Assembly (NCBI GenBank): GCA_027382625.1
Contig: JAJKFJ010001309.1
Span: 1-26,736 of the forward strand
Source of the DNA: Tetmemena sp. SeJ-2015
Taxonomy: Eukaryota; Ciliophora; Spirotrichea; Sporadotrichida; Oxytrichidae
Direction: 5' to 3'
Length of the DNA: 26,736 nt
In this document: positions 21,091 through 26,736 of the stretch, one piece after another
How the letters are laid out: every line of letters begins with the position of its first letter
Numbering within the stretch: the stretch's first letter is position 1
Position numbers and translations under genes: made by a program
The notes under the pieces: generated by a model
Told to the model about the DNA's origin: nothing
The model's database searches: none
The model's input: only the letters and a program-made list of their open reading frames with translations

Positions 21091-21299
21091 TTTATATTTA
21101 AATAACTTAAATTTATGTAGATCATTTTTAAAGCTCCTGACTATCAGCTTCCTAGAGACTGGAAGAAACAATAATGTTTAGCCAGGATCTTGCTACCTTA
21201 CTCTTTCTACTGCTCTTCCATTCATTGAAAGCTGATCGGCTGTCTGTTGATGTGAGCTGCTTATCTTGAACCTTATACACTTCATCCACTTTGGCCTAT

Positions 21300-21899
21300 C
21301 AAATGACTTAACCTTCAAAAGAGTTAGATCTCGATCGTTCACCTCCTTGCTTGAAGCAATATAATATATATTTATGTTTTTATAAAGCTACACCTTGATG
21401 CACTTGAGCATCTCTGTGCTGACCTCTATTGTTCCCTCTTGCTCGCTAAAGATTATTTTATATTTAAGTGCACGTGCAAGCCTCCTTAAAAATTGGCCAC
21501 ACAGAGTCCCTAAGATGGCTGGCATGAAGTTCCTTTCTAGCAGCTCTCCAGCAACTTAAAAGCAGCTCGTTTACTTGAGCAGCTGCTAGCTTCCTTAGAT
21601 AATCTCGAAGACACTTACTTCTGAGAGCTTTCTTGGGTGAGTTGGGCTCATTTATTTGAATAAGCACCCCCAAGAGCTAATTCTTGCCTGAGAAGGCATA
21701 TCTAAGAAATATGAGGCTGGTCCTGTTCAGGGTAGGAAGATGAAAACTAACCGAAAAATAATATGGTTTAAAAGTTAAACTTGGTTGGTGTTCTAGGAAC
21801 GAGAAGAAGTTACTATTAGGGCTGAGCTTAGCTTGAAGGTGCTTGCTGCTGATTATATGCGTTTGATTGATGCTTGGCTCTCTAGATTAATTAATTTTA
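21300..21899 (-). pseudogene. TBE-like 22 kDa protein, copy B (decayed)
   Basis: The N-terminal part PSINQTHIISSKHLQAKLSP aligns with TSINQTHIVSSRQLEPRFSS of copy A, followed by FHLPTLNRTSLIFLRYAFSG. After a frameshift near 21670 it continues RKLSEVSVFEII and ELLERNFMPAILGTLCGQFL, then RRLARALKYKIIFSEQEGTI, which aligns with copy A throughout. The ATG used in copy A is replaced, and the copy A stop is lost, so the frame runs on toward the transposase. Similarity across the whole length makes the assignment secure, and the gene is clearly dead. It diverges from the kinase-type gene of copy B. Confidence 0.75.
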
Positions 21900-22410
21900 G
21901 CCAGTGCCGTGTCTACTCTGCTAAGTCTACCTTAAAGATAATTTATTTTCTCTCTCAATAAAATATACAATTACATATTTATCATGGACTGAGTACATAA
22001 AATAAGATGATTTACTTATAAAAATAGAGGCAAGTTAATTATGAAGGACACATGCTTATGTCTACTGAGAAACTCCAAGCTAAAGAACACATAAACTAGC
22101 TTAGCCTCAGAGGTAGAGGTCAGAGCTTAAAGGCTGCCAAGATGAGGCCTAGGATTATCTAAAGCAGGTATGATTATGGATGCTTGATTTTAACTCTACT
22201 TTTTAGAGTATAGGGTGGAGATTCCATAGACAATTAGCAAAATCCGCAACCATTAGATGATAAGGGAGCGTAAGTTTATATGCACTCTATTAAATTTAAA
22301 TGTATAATTAATTTATATTTTTTAAAAGAAATCAATAGCTTAAAGCAAACTGTCAAGAATAGGGAAGAGAATAAATCTTACTAGGTAATAACTGCGTATG
22401 CTCATCAAAG
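21900..22410. promoter_or_regulatory. Divergent intergenic region of TBE-like copy B
   Basis: Equivalent of 570-1088. It keeps a block resembling copy A (acacatgcttatgtctactg near 22047) and one motif, gtatgattatggatgctt at 22168-22185, where copy A has four. Confidence 0.45.
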
Positions 22411-23616
22411 CAATAAAAAATCTCTTGCTAAAAATATTTAGATAGTGATGAGTAGTACGGTTTGTGGCTGCTGCCTTGGTAGCTGTAAAGGCAAGGTCGC
22501 TAAAAGTTAAAAGACTAGAGGCCAAGACTTCTCATTCAATGCCGACAATATTATAAAATCAATAAGGCAAAAGAACTAAGCAAACATATCAAGATTCATG
22601 AATGAGTTGATAGCTGCTATCAGCATCTAATTGTCACTTGAAAGTTCTATTTCATCTTCTTTAATTAGAAATTACGTCCTTTTAAGTGCTCTGGCTTGCT
22701 CAAAAGCTATCTAGGTATTTATAGGGAAAAGGTGTTTTACAAGAAGATACTCACTCATTCTTTCACTGACTCTGAGGCTATATTAAATTTAAGAGTAAAG
22801 TGGATAAAAGTCTCATTGACTCAGTAACTCATATCCTTATTAAGAAAAGGTCAGACTTATCTGCTGAGTATGTGGAATAATTGGAGATTAAATAATTCTT
22901 TCAAAGAATGAGCTTTCTCTCTAAGTGAAAGATAGGGACAAATTAATTCTTTAATGCATGATTCTTCTAGAATTTTTTTAAATGTATTCCACAAATCGAA
23001 CGATTGCTTGAGGATTTGCAAATACAGATTCTCATTCGCTTCTTTCAAATGAGTGCCCTGAACTAGCTCTATTCTCTTTGATTCTCTTCAAAGCATATGT
23101 GGCATCGAAACGTTTTAGTAAAGATAATTTAAAGAAAAAATATCAGCTATTATGATAGAGTTCTAAAAATTCGAGGGTTTCAAGTTCTTAAAAAGCAAAG
23201 GCATTGGTTCAATTTTGAAAATATCAATCTTGAATGAGAGAGTTATGATAACTCTCCATGAGTCCAACAAAATTTTTATATACCTTATATACTTACGGAG
23301 GCATTATAAAATACTCTCTTTTGATAAAGGCTTCATAGTCATGGAAGAGCCTGCAGAAACTTTGGCTCTTCATAATTTAAGACCACAGGGCCAAGTTAGC
23401 CGTAGCTTTTTTATTAGAATTTTTTAAAAACACTTGGATTCGTGGCTAAGGCTCGAATTAAAAAATTCTCCTATTCTTTGGATTTAGTAAAAATAGAGAG
23501 AATTTTTGGAGGGTAATATAAAGTTAAATCAATCCTTGCTTGATCTTATTATTGCTCAATTAGTATTTTATTATTCCATTTATAAGAAATAAATTAACTT
23601 GATTAACCCAGCATGA
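22411..23616 (+). pseudogene. TBE-like 57 kDa zinc-finger/kinase protein, copy B (decayed, shortened)
   Basis: It aligns with copy A in order. YGLWLLPWQLQRQGRQKLKD matches YDSWLQLWQLQRLGRQKRQS. The first finger reads QCRQYYKINKAKELSKHIKI with one Cys altered, and the second finger has lost its Cys pair. IERLLEDLQIQILIRFFQM corresponds to LELVLDDLEVAFTIRWELLL, and FEGFKFLKSKGIGSILKI to FHEFKVIQHLMSKGVQGIDS. The C-terminal EGNIKLNQSLLDLIIAQ corresponds to SNLTLDDLLNNLRRV. The middle of the kinase domain, including the HRD/DFG-equivalent region, is missing, and TGAs and frameshifts interrupt the rest. The last open frame runs from about 23180 to TGA 23614-23616. A minus-strand frame at 22857-23048 is only a shadow of this gene. 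Confidence 0.7.
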
Positions 23617-24026
23617 ACATTGAACCTCAAGCACCAATAATTCATTTATAATGTAAAAAATCTAAGATTCTATTAATATTAAATCAATTTTCAATTTAAC
23701 TAAAAAAGTAGATGATTACATTTTTCTTACATTTCAATAAAATAATGATTTCTTATTTCATTCAATAACGAAGTTCATTGAAAATGAACTTTATTATTTA
23801 GTATATTTTATAATACCTTCATTTTGAATCATTTGAAAAGAATAAGGCTTTTGATTTGCCTCTTTATATAAAGATATGCTTTGTTAATATAATAATGAGA
23901 TAAAGAAGAGATAGAGAAGCCTCAAAAATATTATCTATTAAAGTATAATTACTTTCATTTACTCGTCTTTTCTTATATCTAAATGGAATGTTATTAAATT
24001 ATTCAATAAATTTTATAAAGTCATCA

Positions 24027-24045
24027 GCGCAGAATTTCCGCGCGG
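24027..24045 (+). repeat. GC-rich island, first of a direct pair
   Basis: gcgcagaatttccgcgcgg, nearly the same as the island at 24156-24174 in the same orientation, about 130 bp away. The enclosed DNA is AT-rich, as in a small MITE-like or eliminated element. Confidence 0.55.
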
Positions 24046-24155
24046 TGTTATTATTTGATTTCAATTATTTAATCAGCAAATGGAGATAATATTGTTGGCG
24101 ATCAAATATTATTTATCCTATTAGATCATTATATTCATATAATCCTTTAATTGAT

Positions 24156-24174
24156 CGCGCGGAATTTCCGCGCG
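24156..24174. repeat. GC-rich palindrome, second of the pair
   Basis: cgcgcggaatttccgcgcg: perfect 9-bp arms around one central base. It shares its core with 24027-24045 and with the palindrome at 4355-4380. Confidence 0.65.
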
Positions 24175-24637
24175 GAGATGAAAAGTCCTAAAGTAAGGAA
24201 AACCCTAAAACCTTACTTTTAATATTTCATTATATTCATTTATGCTTATATTAAATCTAAAACATTACTTCTTAGTCATTAGACAGTTCTTATATAAATT
24301 ACTTTATCTATGAATTCCTAAAACCAATTTCTTTATTACTTTAAGATATAAAATTTTATTTGCTTTATAGCATCTTTCCTTCTTAAAACTAATCTTAATT
24401 TAACTATTGAGGAAATACATAGCTCTAGTAGCTTATTTCTACCTTAAATGATTAATGAATGCTTCGTCTCAATAATTCTTTTTTATCTATTCCAATAAAC
24501 TCTGGTTTTGAAATTGACTTTGATTTTAGAGATGGATGAAGGGGGATAAAAACTTTGGATAAGCAATTAATTTAAGAAGTGAGAAGCGTTGAGGAAATGA
24601 TTATACTTCTACGCTTCAGAACATTAACTCCATCTGA

Positions 24638-25596
24638 CGAAAGCTTAATATACTTTAGCTACTCTGCAATTAGTAAGCTAACAAACATTAATCAAAGGAT
24701 AGTGAGAATGATTTGCATAGAAACAAAAACCTAAATGAAGAAGACATAACCAGAACAACACTAAAAAATAGGAATCCGTAATTTTCGTAAGAGCAATTAG
24801 AGTTCCTGATCTCGCAAGACACATTTATTTAATAGGCTGGCATGACTCTTCTTGATAGGCGCATCATGTTTCATCGCAAATTCACTAACCAATTTATCTC
24901 CCCTTCTTAACTAAGAGCAGTCTACAAAAGGAATCATATTAAAAGAAAGACTATTGTTACTCTCAAATAATAAACTCCTAAATAGAAAGAGAAAGTTTCA
25001 ATACTAAAGCAATAAATGCTACAGGCAATCCAAGAATCTATTAACAGCCGCAGAGAATTAGTGTTCCTAGATGAAGTTATGTTCACTATATCAACAAGAC
25101 TAAAGCTCGACTACAGCAATAGAAATTCTAATATAGAAATCTAAGACAAGCTACAAAATTAAGAAAGCCTGGCGGTGATTTGTGGAATTTAATTCTCTCG
25201 AGCGTTAAACTTTATTACATCAACGCTAAATCAATAGACACTGATAAAATTTTTGACTACATTCTCGGCATCAAGGACATCTTCAAATAATAAAACCTAA
25301 CAATAGTCCTAGATAATTTGAGAGTCCAACATAGCAAAAGGATTAAATCGCTTTGCAGAGAACTCTCGATAAAGTTAATATTTACCCCTCCTTGTTCTCC
25401 TCAATATAATCCAATAGAAAACTTCTTCTCTCTATTAAAAAACTCGTACAAGAGATTGAAGATGAGAGCATCTCTAGTAAATGAAAAGATAAACCCAAGA
25501 AAACTAATTTAGCAATCATTTGCAAGTATCGATAATGAAAAAATTCGAGAGCTTTGTTTGAATAAGATGAAGAAGTTAGGTTTAATTTTTTAATGA
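24638..25596 (+). pseudogene. TBE-like D34E transposase, copy C (one frameshift)
   Basis: The frame is open from about 24638, with Gln at TAA/TAG. FSQEQLEFLISQ and FISPSQLRAVYKRNHIKRK form a helix-turn-helix-like N-terminal part. ELVFLDEVMFT has the first Asp at 25070, and IVLDNLRVQHSKR the second at 25312. PPCSPQYNPIENFFSLLKN has the Glu at 25417, 34 residues after the second Asp. It ends at TGA 25594-25596. A single frameshift near 25190, between ICGIQFS and KLYYINAKS, separates the first and second Asp halves; otherwise it is undamaged. No in-frame ATG lies before 24842, so the true start is uncertain. Size and context match the 42 kDa TBE transposase, which cuts DNA during transposition. 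It converges on the 22 kDa-type gene of the same element. Confidence 0.8.
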
Positions 25597-25769
25597 GCTA
25601 ATTAACTTAATCATATGTTGAAACGAAGTTTCGATATAGTCTGGGCGATCCCTTCTTAGTTAAAATCATGAGAGTTGTTGTTATGAGAGGAGGAGTCGAT
25701 CATCAATTAATTTGAATTCATGTTTTTATTTTTAGGCAGACCCAGGTCCATCATTAGTTTTGAATCTTT

Positions 25770-26414
25770 TCAAAGTAGTGACAGGAGGAGGATTGGCCTT
25801 CTGCCATCTTAGCCTTGAAAATTTTTGCTGACTGCTTCATCAATTGCAGAGTTCTCCCATTTTTTTCTATAGAACGTTTAAGGGCGCTCGATAAACTTAC
25901 TCGAAATGAAAGGATGACTTGTTAGCTAAGAGAGCCATTCGTCTGAAATCAATATAAAGTCATTCTTGATTTGGCCATCGCTTGAGATATTTCTCTTTTC
26001 TTGAGTTGCTTTGACTATATGAGAAAGGTAGTCTGACAATAGCGTGTTGACAACATTGAAAAAGTAAGTCCTGTCTATGGGCTTCTACTTTTCATCCATG
26101 TCTGGCAAGAACTGAAGAAGGTCACTGTCATCTTTGATTCCTTTGAAAATGTGCTTCACTGACAACTCATCATACTTAGGCACCTTTGTCATTTTCACAT
26201 CTGCCATCATAAGGAGTTTTTTCTCACCCTTGAGAATTTTTTTTGAAATAGTCTCTATTGACACCCTCAATCAGCGGTAGGTAGTAGCACATGTTAAAAT
26301 CATAATCATCCAATAATTGTTACAAATTTCTGTGAAGTATTGGTAGAGATCATTCTTCGATCTGAATCTGCCAATCAAGTCAGAGGCACCCACTCAAAAT
26401 AAATTTTCATCCAT
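25770..26414 (-). pseudogene. TBE-like 22 kDa protein, copy C (two nonsense codons)
   Basis: One frame runs from ATG 26412-26414 to TGA 25770-25772 and aligns with copy A. GRFRSKNDLYQYF corresponds to PRFSSKSDLYSYL, KKILKGEKKLLMMADVKM to RDVLSGQKLLIRTADLMQ, and VPKYDELSVKHIFKGI to VPNYPELSVASIFEMV. HPFISSKF corresponds to QPYYSSKL. Two in-frame TGAs interrupt it, at 26394-26396 and near 26277, both at positions where a single base change would restore sense. The C-terminus is about 35 residues longer than in copy A. It converges on the transposase with 173 bp between stops. The matching zinc-finger/kinase gene should start to the right but is not seen within the window. Confidence 0.75.
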
Positions 26415-26736
26415 CCCATTTTCGAAGGATTGCTCAAATGTACTCCACGTTCTCCTTTACGAATTCATTTTTATATTTGAAAATCCAACTCTAATAACTA
26501 AAAAAAATATTAACCACTAAAATCCTATAGTAAATAAGCTGATTGAACTTATAATCCTTTTGAGTAATAAAGAAAGTTAGTTTGGATAAAAAAAAAAATA
26601 TTAAACATAATTTAGTTTAAAAGTGTATGTTTTTTTTCTGATCTGCCTCCTGAATCGTTCTCCTTCATGCTGTTTTGTGTTTCTTTTCTGATCTGATGGT
26701 TTTTTTTCTGATCTGAAATTTTATGGAATGTTTCAT
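26415..26736. other. Right edge: AT-rich spacer with dispersed repeat
   Basis: Left of the repeat at 26632-26717 lies AT-rich sequence without a supported gene. By analogy with copies A and B this should be the divergent spacer of copy C, but no GTATGA array is present. Confidence 0.4.
26632..26717 (+). repeat. Dispersed direct repeat, right copy, with CTGATC motifs
   Basis: Matches 3357-3450. The shared core is atcgttctccttcatgctgt at 26654-26673 followed by tttgtgt. Three TTTCTGATCTG words lie near 26636, 26685 and 26706. Confidence 0.75.

Larger units (their letters stand above)
23617..24637. other. AT-rich region between TBE-like copies B and C
   Basis: No gene recognised. It holds two GC-rich islands (24027-24045 and 24156-24174). 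The 16-bp word atagcatctttccttc near 24367 also occurs near 12197. Right and left ends of the flanking elements were not identified. Confidence 0.4.

Noticed and set aside
22857..23048. Minus-strand ORF with a CHIC finger-like string upstream
   Set aside because: The plus strand of the same bases aligns with the copy A zinc-finger/kinase protein (IERLLEDLQIQ...), so the minus frame is a shadow.
5519..23560. An 18-kb composite transposon bounded by inverted repeats at 5530-5640 and 23455-23555
   Set aside because: The matched segments keep a shared reading frame resembling the kinase C-terminus (LEGN.KLNQS.LDLII), so they are better explained as two copies of a TBE gene end in opposite orientation than as TIRs.
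1..26736. C4A4/G4T4 telomeric repeats marking TBE ends, and CRISPR or tRNA genes
   Set aside because: No run of CCCCAAAA or GGGGTTTT was seen, no regular repeat-spacer array exists, and no convincing tRNA fold was found.
1..26736. Bacterial origin (SecA, receiver domain and IS630/IS1595-like transposases)
   Set aside because: In-frame TAA/TAG as Gln, absence of operons and ribosome sites, AT-rich spacers and TBE-type zinc-finger/kinase genes point to a ciliate nucleus.

Overview
The window reads as AT-rich germline (micronuclear) DNA of a ciliate that uses the code TAA/TAG = glutamine with TGA as the only stop. The basis for this is direct. Under the standard code only short fragments exist, but with TAA/TAG read as Gln long conserved proteins appear, ending at TGA. 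The clearest is the 513-residue zinc-finger/kinase-fold protein at 1089-2630. Its pairing with a divergent ~22 kDa gene, and with D34E transposases in other copies, matches the three-gene layout of the TBE (telomere-bearing element) transposons of Oxytricha/Stylonychia-type hypotrichs. I therefore favour a hypotrich micronuclear genome. No rRNA, tRNA, CRISPR or confident host housekeeping gene was seen, and no C4A4 telomeric repeat.

Layout. (1) 1-2630: right part of an apparently intact TBE-like element (copy A), with the 22 kDa gene (-) and the zinc-finger/pseudokinase gene (+) diverging from a 519-bp region that holds four copies of a GTATGA-type motif. (2) 2631-5755: AT-rich DNA with an unrecognised minus-strand reading frame (3167-3802), a second possible fragment (3942-4184), a GC-rich palindrome and a scrap of a further TBE kinase gene (5519-5690). 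(3) 5764-11280: a complete-looking 5.5-kb Merlin/IS1595-like transposon with long imperfect TIRs and a perfect 8-bp target duplication. Its transposase is broken into pieces by AT-rich segments and by an insert resembling a two-component receiver domain. (4) 12759-18869: a decayed cluster of a different D34E transposase (-), a coiled-coil-like ORF (+) and a very long SecA-like ATPase gene (-). (5) 20330-23616: a strongly decayed TBE-like element (copy B) with all three genes recognisable. (6) 24638-26414: transposase (+) and 22 kDa gene (-) of a third TBE-like element (copy C), one frameshift and two nonsense codons from open. A direct repeat shared with 3357-3450 lies near the right edge.

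How the parts relate. All recognisable genes belong to transposons. TBE-like copies keep the order transposase(+), 22 kDa(-), zinc-finger kinase(+), with the first two genes convergent and the last two divergent. Copy A keeps two intact genes, B is old and C is intermediate, so several rounds of invasion are recorded. The most unusual part is the SecA-like ATPase beside its own transposase and an unknown partner. It may be cargo of an undescribed large transposon, or a host-type gene caught among transposons. Its outer ends were not located, so the unit is an inference.
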